From Erigeron canadensis (lineage: Eukaryota > Streptophyta > Magnoliopsida > Asterales > Asteraceae): a DNA stretch of 64,000 nucleotides. Both the position numbers and the translations under genes were made by a program. Location: positions 44,495,633-44,559,632 of the forward strand of contig NC_057768.1 of assembly GCF_010389155.1 (NCBI RefSeq). The letters run 5' to 3'. Positions 12,301 through 21,800 of the stretch are shown piece by piece; the first letter of the stretch is position 1; every line of letters starts with the position of its first letter. The notes below the pieces were generated by a model. That model did not search any database. It saw only the letters and a list, made by a program, of their open reading frames with translations, and was not told the DNA's origin.

Positions 12301-13260
12301 ACCGAATTGGTACCCACATAACCCCCGGTAGAGATAGTGTCAAGGTAATTCAACCACTTAAATTCATTGATCCCATGTACCGAATTGGTACCCACATAAC
12401 CCAGTAGAGATAGTGTCAAGGTAATTCAACCACTTAAATTCAATTCTGCCTCTGGCAAGATTCGAACCCAAGTTGCTCCTAGAAAGTGGCAGCTGGTGGC
12501 CAACTCTTCTACGAAGAGTTGGTTATCTATCACTTCTAAGTGAACAATTATTTTAAAACATACTAATATAGTAAGCCCGAAGGGAGTAAATAACAACATA
12601 CATTAACCGTAAGGTCGACAATTACATATAAACCTTACCAAGATTGACTTGCCTGTTACTAGAAACATGTCGTTTAACAAGCTCAAGCCGTTCAGCTCGG
12701 CTCAACGGCTTCCCAAGCACTTCTTCTCTCGATTTCACAACATAATCTCCAAGCTCATAAGGCTTCAACATTTCAAACTTGTTAACATCTTCATCACCAC
12801 TCTCACCCAACGATTCAAAAAGCTTAACCTTTCTAGTAGATTTCTTCAAAGGGGCTTTACCGGTCCAAGGCCGGGGCATAGTGGGCGGCGCAAATGGCAA
12901 GAAAGCCGGCTCACGGATGGCAATCGGCTTGGCTCGTGGGGTTTCAGAGTAACTGTACTGGAACTCAAATGGGGCACCGGGGAGTTGGTAAGACACGCCG
13001 GAATCGCCGACCACGACGGCCCTGTCGTCGTCTGAGGTGGAAATGACGTCGCCGGAAGTGATGGGTTTGTAGTATTTGGTACGGCGGTGGAAGGTTTTGA
13101 AAGCTGGGTTTTGGAGGGGTTTGTTTTTGGAAGGAGGTGGTGGGTATTTGGGGATTGGGATTGGGGGTTTGATGGTGGTGGTTTGTGGTGGTGGTGGTGG
13201 TGACGGTGATGGGAGGGATGTGAAGAGATTGGGGTTTGGAAGAGATGATAAAATTGGCAT
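4278..13260 (-). CDS. CAF2: CRS2-associated factor, CRM-domain group II intron splicing protein
   Basis: Six exons: 13260-12639, 11602-11475, 6224-5999, 5325-5198, 5101-4957 and 4678-4278, summing to 1650 nt (549 aa) with all phases matching. The N-terminus is Pro/Ser/Thr-rich, fitting an organellar transit peptide, followed by a family block HRRTKYYKP and [14 protein letters not shown] domain 1 (about 208-325) has [28 protein letters not shown] and [16 protein letters not shown] domain 2 (about 326-415) has [33 protein letters not shown] and [19 protein letters not shown]. The acidic C-terminal tail includes [17 protein letters not shown] proteins pair with CRS2 in plastids to splice group II introns. 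The length is nearest plastid CAF2; mitochondrial paralogues are shorter, so the CAF1/CAF2 choice is inference. Intron 2 (6225-11474) is swollen by a LINE, yet both splice sites remain intact. Confidence 0.93.
5326..5998 (-). other. Intron 3 of the CAF gene
   Basis: This 673 bp intron has donor GTAAAC and acceptor TTTTACAG. It is AT-rich. A short phrase, TTTTGTTGCAAAG, occurs twice, near 5540 and 5615. No transposon or gene was recognised. Confidence 0.5.
6577..7255 (+). pseudogene. LINE ORF1 remnant (DUF4283-like nucleic-acid-binding protein)
   Basis: An ATG at 6577 opens a short reading frame ([13 protein letters not shown]...) that stops near 6670. A second segment (6770-7255) in the same direction encodes an Asn/Asp/Lys-rich stretch followed by [36 protein letters not shown] and [18 protein letters not shown]. 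The last blocks match the DUF4283 domain typical of ORF1 in plant LINEs. A frameshift after 7250 breaks the link to the next open stretch (7353-7547). Not functional. Confidence 0.75.
7554..8396 (+). pseudogene. LINE ORF2 endonuclease remnant
   Basis: The translation shows endonuclease/exonuclease/phosphatase-fold landmarks: an ILETHVK block near the start, [10 protein letters not shown] (normally GDFN), TWI, then [11 protein letters not shown] and [13 protein letters not shown] (normally SDHSP). The catalytic positions are altered (GDFN to RDFN, SDH to SDN), and a stop at 8052-8054 splits the domain. This is typical decay of an L1-type AP endonuclease. Confidence 0.75.
8850..9556 (+). other. 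Probable nuclear insertion of mitochondrial DNA (NUMT) inside the LINE
   Basis: The LINE reading frame stops abruptly near 8845 and resumes near 9556 ([17 protein letters not shown]). The stretch between is richer in G+C than its surroundings and has the look of plant mitochondrial DNA. At 9301-9444 it translates without a break as the cytochrome oxidase subunit 1 block [16 protein letters not shown] ... NFITTIFNM, which is plant mitochondrial cox1. The DNA on both sides of the cox1 piece is not cox1-like, so the insert looks like a mosaic of mitochondrial fragments, as is common for NUMTs. Edges are approximate to about 20 bp. Confidence 0.75.
9301..9444 (+). pseudogene. cox1: cox1 (cytochrome c oxidase subunit 1) fragment
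   Basis: 48 codons are open in frame and read [20 protein letters not shown], then [18 protein letters not shown] and PGMT. This is the region ahead of the HRLPLFVW block of COX1. The mitochondrial protein has RG where this copy has CR just before PGMT, showing decay. It is truncated at both ends and is not expressed as COX1. Confidence 0.85.
9557..10740 (+). pseudogene. LINE reverse transcriptase and zf-RVT remnants
   Basis: Recognisable pieces in order are [10 protein letters not shown] and DFRPIAY (finger region), [18 protein letters not shown] (motif A), [15 protein letters not shown] (motif B region), and, at 10534-10740, a Cys/His cluster [21 protein letters not shown] of the zinc-binding domain. 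A phrase of about 34 bp (GAGTTCCTTGAAGTAATTAT and onward) occurs twice, near 9790 and 9868. A second phrase (GGTATCTATGGGTCTTTTAT) occurs near 9975 and 10017. These internal duplications and many stops make it a dead copy. Confidence 0.75.
11310..11474 (-). other. 5' part of CAF intron 2, right of the LINE
   Basis: This is unique-looking host intron between the LINE target duplication and the donor (GTTCAT) of CAF exon 2. With 6225-6241 on the other side of the element, it shows that the intron before insertion was only about 200 bp long. Confidence 0.6.
11603..12044 (-). other. 3' part of CAF intron 1
   Basis: Host intron. The acceptor TATGTAG directly precedes exon 2. At 11870-12040 lies a segment with CTCCTAATCC and GAGCAGCTTCAAGCTGC on the minus strand that may be a further relative of the neighbouring SINE-like repeat. 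Nothing else was recognised. Confidence 0.35.
12045..12560 (-). repeat. Tandemly duplicated tRNA-derived SINE-like repeat in CAF intron 1
   Basis: At least three partial head-to-tail copies of one unit share ACTTAGAAGTG, CCAACTCTTC, GGCCACCAGCTGCCAC, a Pol III box B (GGGTTCGAATC), GGTTATGTGGGTACC and ACATGGGATCAA. On the minus strand the order fits a tRNA-related SINE head followed by a body. The box B copy near 12465 is intact, while that near 12180 reads GGGTTCAAATT. The middle copy lacks its head, which points to unequal exchange or nested insertion. It is not a working tRNA gene, because no cloverleaf forms. Confidence 0.65.
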
Positions 13261-13429
13261 TTTTTTTGAGTGGGTTTAGTTTAGTTGGAAATCGATATGA
13301 TAAAAAGGGGGAGGAAGATAGTGTACCAGATTTTTCATTTTCACAAGACGATAGGATGAATAATATCATGCTCGTATAATTTATAATACCAAGTATTTTA
13401 TTCGTGGAATATATAAATTTTTATAACAC

Positions 13430-14354
13430 ATAATATTTTATATCATTCTTTTATTTTAACCTTTTAAATTTTTTATCTTTTAACTTTTGTCTCACATTAA
13501 AGTTTCGTTTATATTTTTTATACTAAATTTTAGATTCTCATATTTTTATCAAACAACTTTCACACAGTGTGGTTTTACTTTAATTTTTATCCGCCTTTTT
13601 ATATATCTAATGTTTTTAATATATTCCTAAAAGCATATGTAAATGTACAAGTTCTTTACGCATGAAATATACAAATTTCTATAATACATAATAATTTTTA
13701 CCAGTTTTTAATTTAACCCCTTAAAGTTTCTATATTTTCACTTTGTCCCAAATCAAAAATTCATTTTTATTTTATTGACACTTAATTTTTTGGTTCTTAT
13801 GTTTTTACCAAGAAAACTTTCACACAATTATGGTTTTACTTTTAACTTTTATCCGTTTTTTATATATATCTAATATTTTTAATATATAATAAGTTTTATC
13901 ATCTTTACGTCTTACGTTCATGTAATAATTAAAGCGTTCATATAACGCATAATAATATTTACCAATTTGCATTTCTCCCTAAGGTTTCTATCTTTTAACT
14001 TTTGTTTAACATCAAAGTTTTCGTTTCATTTTGTTGACACTTAACTTTAGTTTCTCATGTTTTTATCAAACAACTTTTACACAGTTACGGTTCTACCTTT
14101 AAACATTTGATTTTTTATATTTTCATCCGTCTTTTTATATATAATATATTCATGTAACATTTAAAACATTAATATAGTTATTGTTTATATTTTTTTTATA
14201 TCTTATTATTAATTTTTTACATTTTTTTTATTGTTATTGTTATATGTTTAATTGTCTTTTTTAAATTTTGGTTTAAATATTTGACATAAATCCGGGTCTA
14301 GAATATTGTCGTGTAAAAGCGTATCCCACAGCAACGTGCGGGTTAAAAAACTAG
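13430..14354 (+). mobile_element. Helitron-like relic with hairpin-CTAG 3' end
   Basis: The right end reads CCCACAGCAACGTGCGGG, then TTAAAAAACTAG followed by T. This is the Helitron hallmark: a short GC hairpin about 10 nt before CTRR, inserted before T. Inside lie three degenerate copies (about 13430, 13690 and 13960) of a pyrimidine-rich unit of some 250 bp with phrases such as TTTTAACCCCTTAAAGTTT and TTTTATCCGTCTTTTTATAT. The same family of phrases recurs at 29740-30120, ahead of another Helitron-like end. The 5' TC end is not clear, so the start is approximate. No Rep/helicase coding is seen. Confidence 0.55.
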
Positions 14355-14839
14355 TTAAATCTATTTTTCAATAATAACAAATATAATTATTTATGGATTT
14401 ATTAAACTTAAAAATACTACAAATAAACACATCGTAGTAGTTTTCACCTTTTTTTTAAATCCTGTAATAATTAGATTTTTATCCAAATGGTGAGTTTTGA
14501 TTTTTGATTATTACTCCGTATACAACTAGCTAATTTATCATGGATTCAAATTGTTCACTTTTGTAAAAATAAATAAATAAATAAATAATTCCTAATAACT
14601 TACACTAAAAATAAATAAATAAATAAAATTTACTCTAATATAATAACTACTCTTATTTTATAAATTATTATTGTGTTAGTTAATTCATTAGCTTAATTTG
14701 TGTTAGTTGTTTTATATCAAGTTATAATGCATTAATAACAAACATTACATATATTTTTTAGTATATTTTGTATTTCAAAAATTTAATTAACATTTCCGGG
14801 TGGAATTGCTAGTATAAAGAAAGTGTTGCATTGAATGTA

Positions 14840-15055
14840 TGAGATTCTAAGTTTTTTATTCGATTATCAAGTTCTTTATGCGATTCTGAAATCTTTATGC
14901 GATTTTTCAATGTTTTTTATGAGATTTTTAAAGTTCTTTATGCGATTTTCATTATCTTTATGCGATTTTCATAATCTTATTGCGATTTTAATAATCTCAT
15001 TGTGATTTTTCAAAATTATTGCGATTTTCCAAAATTATTGCGATTTTTGTGGGTA
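14840..15055 (+). repeat. Degenerate minisatellite, about 20 bp unit TTCTTTATGCGATTTT
   Basis: About ten imperfect head-to-tail copies of a unit centred on CTTTATGCGATTTTCATAAT, drifting to TTATTGCGATTTTCCAAAA at the right. It is flanked by poly-A and poly-T runs. It is not coding and has no spacer structure. Confidence 0.75.
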
Positions 15056-15853
15056 TTTTGTTAAAATCTAAAAAAACTTGGGTAAATTGATAAAAAAAAA
15101 AAAAAAAATTAAAAAATTGGGTGCTTAACAATAATGATAGAATGGGTTAGTATCAGGTGCGGGCTTCAATGGATGGGCTCAGAATTCATGAAGCAGATTC
15201 TGTAAAACAAATATATACACTAAAATGGCCCACTATATATGGTGGACAATTGGACATAGTGACATAGGTGATAAAACAACAAACAAAATTGAAATTTCCC
15301 AAACTGTTCATTATTATGATGTTCATATTCTAATCCCGACTCAAATTTTTGTACATGTGTGTTTAGAGTTAAGCTCAAACAAAAAGAAAAAAAAAAAAAA
15401 AAAGTTTTAAGGACTATATATATATATTCAAATTCTAAAAAAACCGAAAAACTAGAGTAGTTCATGTTGATGTTTATAAAACTTGTACCATGTTGATTTT
15501 CAAAGTCTATGGGCCGAAGTTCAATTGGTTTTACTACTTAAGTAAAAGAGTGTCAACACACGTACACGTGCGGGCACATGGGGTGACTGAAGTTGGCCTT
15601 GGCTTTAATTCGTAGTTAAGTAGGTGAGAAAGAGCATTAAAATCTTGGGGTTAAGGAAAGTGATGGCGGCCTTTGATCGAAACACTACTCACTCACTAAA
15701 TGAAACCCACATGAAGAACTTGCCCTAAGTAACTTTCCTACATTTACTCCATCCAAATCCATGTTACTTTTCCTTTCACTATTAATTCTAGTGATATAAG
15801 ATATGTGTATACATTAATTGTGACAAATATATATATATATATATATATATATT

Positions 15854-16254
15854 GGTTCTCAAAATAACTTTTCACAGGTAAAGTTATTTTGAGAAATTTT
15901 TTTTTTTGTGAAAACCTTTGAGAACTTTTCAAATCAAACCCAACCGATGATTGTTCTTTACATGAAAATTGTTTTTTGATTGTTTTCTGAATAACTTATG
16001 TGTAATTTTGAAGTTTATAATTGTATGAAGCATGGATTATCATCCATTATACAATTATGTGGAGATTTTGATTCTTGATCACATGTGCACGAATATTGCC
16101 TTCACACAATTATAAACTTCAAAATTACACATAAGTTATTCAGAAAACAATCAAAAAACAATTTTCATGTAAAAAATAATCATCGGTTGGGCTTAATTTG
16201 AAAAGTTTTCAAAGGTTCTCGTAAAAAAAAAGGTTCTCAAAATAACTTTTCACT
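15854..16254. mobile_element. Long-armed inverted-repeat MITE (foldback) between TA repeats
   Basis: A sequence of about 160 bp starting near 15875 (AAAGTTATTTTGAGAA...) is repeated in reverse complement at about 16100-16254. The two arms share a long unbroken core (TGTTTTCTGAATAACTTATG and onward), separated by a loop of some 70 bp. The ends abut (TA)n microsatellites, which hide the target duplication. The arms are nearly identical, so the insertion is probably fairly young. It lies about 760 bp upstream of the INO start. Confidence 0.75.
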
Positions 16255-17017
16255 ATATATATATATATATAAAGAGTTTAGTATCTGGAAGTGTAAGTAA
16301 CTTTTATATTTTTCATATTGTGTGAATGTAACTTTCATTTGGTTCATTGTATGTAACTAACTCGTTAAACATTTCACACGCCCATATATATTAACTTGTC
16401 CCTCTTTAAGGACTAATCACCCAAGAATAAGTTAATGACGAGTTCCACCCAATACTCTTCACTCGACAACGAATGGTGGACGGAGGCATTGTGTAGCCCC
16501 TTAACGCAATCAACTACTACTTTTTAAGCATATATATCGATCGCTTCACATTAATTGGTCCGGTAATTTCTTATTTCGTCTTCCCAATTAATCTCTTCAA
16601 CCTTATCGGCCGTTAATGCTCATTAATTGGTATACATAAAAATACATATAACGACGTACCCTCAAGATGAAAAAAGTGAATTTATCCGTCAAATAACAAT
16701 ATATGAACAAGAAATAAACCCCGGCCAGATAAATACCAAGGTTCTCGGTAGTTGACTCTTTGACTAAATGTACTAGCTAGCTAGCTAACATAGATACCAT
16801 GAAAAGGACCACGTACATATATATTGCTCCAATATTATATATTAAAAATTAATGTCAGAGGCATTGAATGCCTATATATATATGTTTCAATTCACACTTA
16901 CTTAATTCTAGCTAGACCCTAATTGTGTACATATATATATATATATATATGTCAATATATATATGTTCGTATATATGTAAAGTACACTCTCCTCCAAGTT
17001 CACTTCTTTAATTATAT
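16255..17017 (+). promoter_or_regulatory. Upstream region of INO
   Basis: About 760 bp between the foldback element and the INO start codon. It is AT-rich with several TA microsatellites (16250-16270, 16930-16950) and a GCTAGCTAGCTA run near 16780. The core promoter must lie here because the gene reads rightward, but TATA-like strings are too many to choose one. No other gene is present. Confidence 0.4.
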
Positions 17018-17755
17018 ATGTCTCTGATCGATATGTCAACAACTTTGAACCATCTTTTGAATCTCCATCAGGAACAAATTTGCTATGTGCAATGTGGTTT
17101 CTGCACCACAGTTTTACTGGTAAATATATATTTAAACCTTTTCAATTTGCATAATTTGTTTTCATTTCCCATTTGATCTTTAATGTCGTAATTATCTGTA
17201 CGTACGTACGTGCAGGTTAGTGTACCATATAGCTACCTATCGACGGTGGTTACCGTGAAATGTGGGCATTGCACTAGTCTCCTTTCAGTAAACATGATGA
17301 GATCCGCGTTTCTCCCTCTCCGCATCTTTTCTTCTCCTCTTGATAACAACCAACAAGAGGTATATATATACTCCGTATATGTTATGGTGAAATGTGCGCG
17401 TACGTACTGCTAATTAATTTTATGTATGTATATATTTGTCCCTACCTTTTGATCACTTGGTGCGCGCAGCCAAGGATGGAAGCTTGTAAAGAGGATGAAG
17501 AAATTGTTGCTACAACACAGCTAGTAGTACCCTTGAGCAAACATAGCTCATCATCTTCGCCTCTTATCTCGTCATCCTCGTCATCAGATGAAACAAATGA
17601 CGACGATGATGATCTTCAAGTCCTAAATCACGTTGTCAACAAGCGTACGTAATCCTTTATTTGATTCTTATTTACTCATTTTTTTATACATCCAACTCTA
17701 TATCATTTGATAGTGTGTCCTACCTCTTAAACATGCATTACTACAATTTATACCG

Positions 17756-17790
<35 letters not shown>

Positions 17791-18308
17791 TCTTAATTAA
17801 TTAATGAACGCGTTTTTAATTACATACATACATATATATATATATATATTTGCAGCCCCACAGAAGAGGCAACGTGCCCCATCCGCGTATAACAGATTTA
17901 TCAAGTAAGTAATTTTGCTTAATTATCTAAGCTTTGCATAATTCTAGCTAGTTGATTTATGTAATATAAGTAATTAATTTTTTTTTGAACATTAATGTAA
18001 GTAATTAATTAACTCGGATATATATACATAATTGTAATTATTGACAGAGAAGAGATCAGAAGGCTTAAGATCCAAAATCCCAACATGTCCCACAAGCAAG
18101 CCTTTAGTACAGCTGCCAAAAATGTACGTACGTATGTATCATTCTTTATAACGAAATAAACTATACACATCCGCATACGACGTGACACACACACACCAAT
18201 TATCTGATTGTATTTCAGTGGGCCCATTCACCACCAATTAGTCAGCAGATGAGTGAAGAAGGAGAAAAGTCAAGGGATTCGGATGATGATGAATCTGCAG
18301 AAGTATAA
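17018..18308 (+). CDS. INO: YABBY transcription factor INNER NO OUTER
   Basis: Six exons: 17018-17119, 17216-17359, 17470-17644, 17856-17904, 18048-18123 and 18219-18308 (636 nt, 211 aa). The first ATG at 17018 is taken because MSLIDMSTTLNHLLNL parallels the known INO N-terminus; ATG 17033 is the alternative. The C2C2 zinc finger spans CGFC (26-29) to CGHC (50-53), with the INO-specific VKCGHCTSLLSVN context. A Ser/Asp-rich linker follows. The HMG-like YABBY domain (about 141-188) reads KRQRAPSAYNRFIKEEIRRL ... AFSTAAKNWAHSPP. INO specifies outer integument growth on the abaxial side of ovules. The tail (30 codons after AAKN) is shorter than in Arabidopsis INO (231 aa). All introns are short GT-AG; the one ahead of exon 4 contains long TA runs. 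Confidence 0.95.
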
Positions 18309-20560
18309 TATTGACCCAATTTTATAATAAGAGCTTAACTGGTTCAGATATCTAGCTACCTAGCTAGTTGCACGGATGTCGATCGAGAAGCTAAGTGTGG
18401 TAGTACTGACTACATAGTTAAAGTTCCGTACTGATTTATGTGGTCCAACCTTAATTTGATCATGCATTGTTGTTTGGTTCAAGTCTATTGTCTTTTTTTT
18501 TTTTTGTTAAATCTAGCTAGCTACTTACAATTAATTAACGTAGCATGCATTATATAATTATATATGTTTCGAGCTAGCTAGATGAGATACATTAATTTGT
18601 GATTAATTTATAATATGTGTTCATGTCACTTAATTGTTTAAAACTTAATGTGTGTATATATATAGAGAGAGAGGGGAATATATATATATGTTGCCTAGCT
18701 CGCAACAACATGGTCCATCGTCCATGACTTTGTTTCAGATTAAAATGTACGTTTCAATAACATATATGGTTGACGACTCATCATTGAGCCCAACAATGCA
18801 TATGGCCGATCAACAAAATAATTAGCATGTTGAAGATTTGTCTGTGTATGACATTATGGCCTTGTTTCTTTTTATAAACTTAATTGTTAAAAATTTAATC
18901 ATTCAGTCAAATTTTATGTTTATTTTTTGAGTTAATATCAAAAAATAACCATCAATTACTTATATTTTACTAAATACACACAGACATTCTTAATACATTC
19001 AGCCACTTAATACATTCAGCACTTAATGACTAAAAAAAAAACACCTTTGGTATCCCAACCACACTTTTTGGTATCCCAACCAAAAAGTGTGGGCCCCCAT
19101 GTCTATAATGGTATATATGATATAGTAAAAAACGGTCCCCCTGTCATTAATAATCTGGTCGGGTTACCAAAATCATGGTCGGGATACCAGGTGGAAAAAA
19201 AAACGGACCCTATTTCTCACAACACTTCATGTACGTGTCTAGCTTATCTAAATAGTAAATAGTATGATTACGGGGTGACAAATTAAAGAGAGCTTAATTA
19301 AATTCGGTTACTTTGTAGCTAGTAAAATGGAAACTTAACTAATATGTTGATTGAAGAAAATAATAATAATAATAATAATAATAATAGTGTTTGATTGAAT
19401 CATGAAAAACAAAGTCGTTAGTTTTCCAGTCACTAAATGTACAATAGCGTGGTACGAAAAGACGGAAAGTCAAATTAAATAAAGCTAGCTTAGTATATAT
19501 GTATGGATAGCAACTTATACCACAGAGATGGGAGCATGGCTTTTCTGTTGCAACAAGTTGCAGGATCCTTCACAAGGCAATACTTTCTTAGAAAAGAAAG
19601 TATTATTTAAGGCTTCTCTTTAGACAAAAATGAGCTCTTTAAATGACACTTGTGAAGCTGACCCCATTGAGTTAAGACTCATAAGTTATTGTTTCCATAT
19701 TAAGAAGGTGTTTGGGGTTCAATAATGTGCATATTATTGATCTAATGAGGTATCCTAGTAGCTGGCTAGATGCTCTTGGGGTTTGCAATTTGAAGTATAT
19801 ATGTTATCCGACTGATGATATTTAATTCGATATTTAAGAATATGACAAATGATTGACCAATCCTAGCCTGTGGTACCATTTGGAAGGCAAACCATACTTG
19901 TAATAATTAAAAACAAAAACATATTATACCAAATTATATGAAGACAAAATTGTAGCTAGTCCAAAATACTTGCTTTTAATTCACCAATATATAAACTTAG
20001 TTAGATCATAGTTGTGGATTTATTAAACTCTCAAATCGATTTACATACATAAAATAAAAAACGAGGCAACTCGCTAGATGAATTTTTTCCTCCTGATTCT
20101 TACTAGTCGCGATCTAAATTTAAACCGAGTCAATACGAGTCGTAAACGTATGATTGTTGTACCTAATTTGATACTTCCGTATGCCATGGATCCTTAAAAC
20201 CGATCATGACACTGACATTGGAGATGGGCTCGTATATATAGTTTACCAAAGAGGTTAACACTTTGCTACAATGGGGTTGTGTGTGTGACATACAACTAGT
20301 AATATTGGGAACCAATTTGTACACCACCGTCAAAAGTCGGTACACCACTAAATATGCTTTACAAAGTTGTACTGTATTGCCAAAAACTTGTGGTGTACTA
20401 ATCATTTCAACTAATGAGCTCGTTCAAGTCGGATATTTTTCACAATGTATGAAGCTCATTGATTTAAAGGAATATTATGTATATTGTTTGCCATATATGT
20501 AGAAATATATAACCTGTATGTATTAGTTCAATATCGTCGATAATTCCTTCTTCCGAATCT
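18309..20560. other. Intergenic region downstream of INO
   Basis: Contains the INO 3' UTR (polyadenylation not resolved), an (AAT)n microsatellite at 19360-19385, and a short region at 19040-19100 where GGTATCCCAACCA recurs around the inverted phrase CACACTTTTTGG/CCAAAAAGTGTG. Open frames here are short and without recognisable similarity. No gene is supported. Confidence 0.45.
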
Positions 20561-20567
20561 TAGATTT

Positions 20568-21027
20568 CTATGAACGAATTCTACAAAATTTATATTTTAA
20601 AAATATCCTGGCCAAGAGTATATTCAGGTGTTTCAGATGGATGATGAAAGTTATTTCGCCTCTAAAAACCCAAATAATGGCTCTTATGGTGGCATCATAA
20701 AAGTACTTCAACTTAGTAAGGATTGAGGTGAGATTGTAGAAATCGATAATTAGTTCTGGAATTGAGGTGAACACGGGCAAGAGAACTGTCTGTCACTTGA
20801 ACACGAAGTCCCAAATATTTTTTTATGATCAGGCAATTGATGGATGAGAGGTGTTGTTCAGGTTCGTGATCATCGTCACAAAGCGGACATCCAAGGATAC
20901 GGATATGGAGATCAACATTCTTCACATTGAAGTTGCAGACACCTAAAGGGAAGTCCTTTCTTTGATGCAATGCTCCAAATGAGGATGTTTGCTTTGATAG
21001 GTGAGAGGGGTTCCAAATGCGGTTCAA
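20568..21027 (-). pseudogene. Possible retrotransposon zinc-binding (zf-RVT) relic
   Basis: The minus-strand translation includes a Cys/His-bearing block (LGCPLCDDDHEPEQHLSSIN) followed, after a frame change, by a stretch with RAIIWVFRGEITF. This resembles the zf-RVT domain and the following segment at the 3' end of plant LINEs (compare the clear example at 10534-10740). It is short, broken and without an adjoining reverse transcriptase, so the call is tentative. Confidence 0.35.
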
Positions 21028-21800
21028 GATAAAATTTTGACGTTAATCATTCAGATGATTTAAAGTTGAAGTGGCTCATTTGAACTTTGATAGCTGTTAC
21101 CATGTTCATTGTTTGTAGGTTATGTAGTTGGTTATAAGCAATGTTTTGCATCCTACATCTCATACACAAGGTTTGGCATTAAACATCACTTTTGTGGATA
21201 ACTAGTTCACTCACTTACCCTTCAACATCCCTATGTCTACACAGAGAGTGGCTGTGGTTATACACCAGGGGATTCACTATGACTTATCAACCACTTGTTA
21301 CTTTTGTTCTGTATAATTAATGTATTTATTTTGGGAAAATTTATTGGCCATGACCGGTGTTAAAATTTGAGGCTCACAAGTTCAGTGTATGTGAGGTGGA
21401 TCGAGTGAGACAAGTTTCAGCCTAAAGCTCTATAACTTGTTTCGAGCTGGATTTTGATCTCATATTTCAATTGCACAACGTTGTCATGTAACTGATGATT
21501 GTGTAACCAATCTGTATCGTGGTATTTTGCCTCTCTCCAGTTTAGCATGACCATGAAAATTTGATAAAATACCTGTCAAAACATAAGGAGTGCGTCAGTA
21601 TTCAAAAAACAAACGCAAACAAATGAACCAAAATGACACCTATTGCTCATTTTCTCAAAGTTCACTTTTAGAAGCAGTGAACAATTCAGCAAACAATGCA
21701 TATAGAAACACTCCATATATAAAATGTAACAAAAAAATTAATTAATCAAGTATGGGTGATTTCTTCATTTTATAAGTTATATAACTTCACTCTTGATGGT

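Noticed and set aside
12460..12500. Possible tRNA gene (box B GGGTTCGAATC on the minus strand)
   Set aside because: No cloverleaf or acceptor stem forms; the box belongs to a repeated SINE-like unit.
12965..13369. Proline/threonine-rich frame over CAF exon 1
   Set aside because: It is a shadow of the CAF frame; the CAF frame continues through five further exons in phase.
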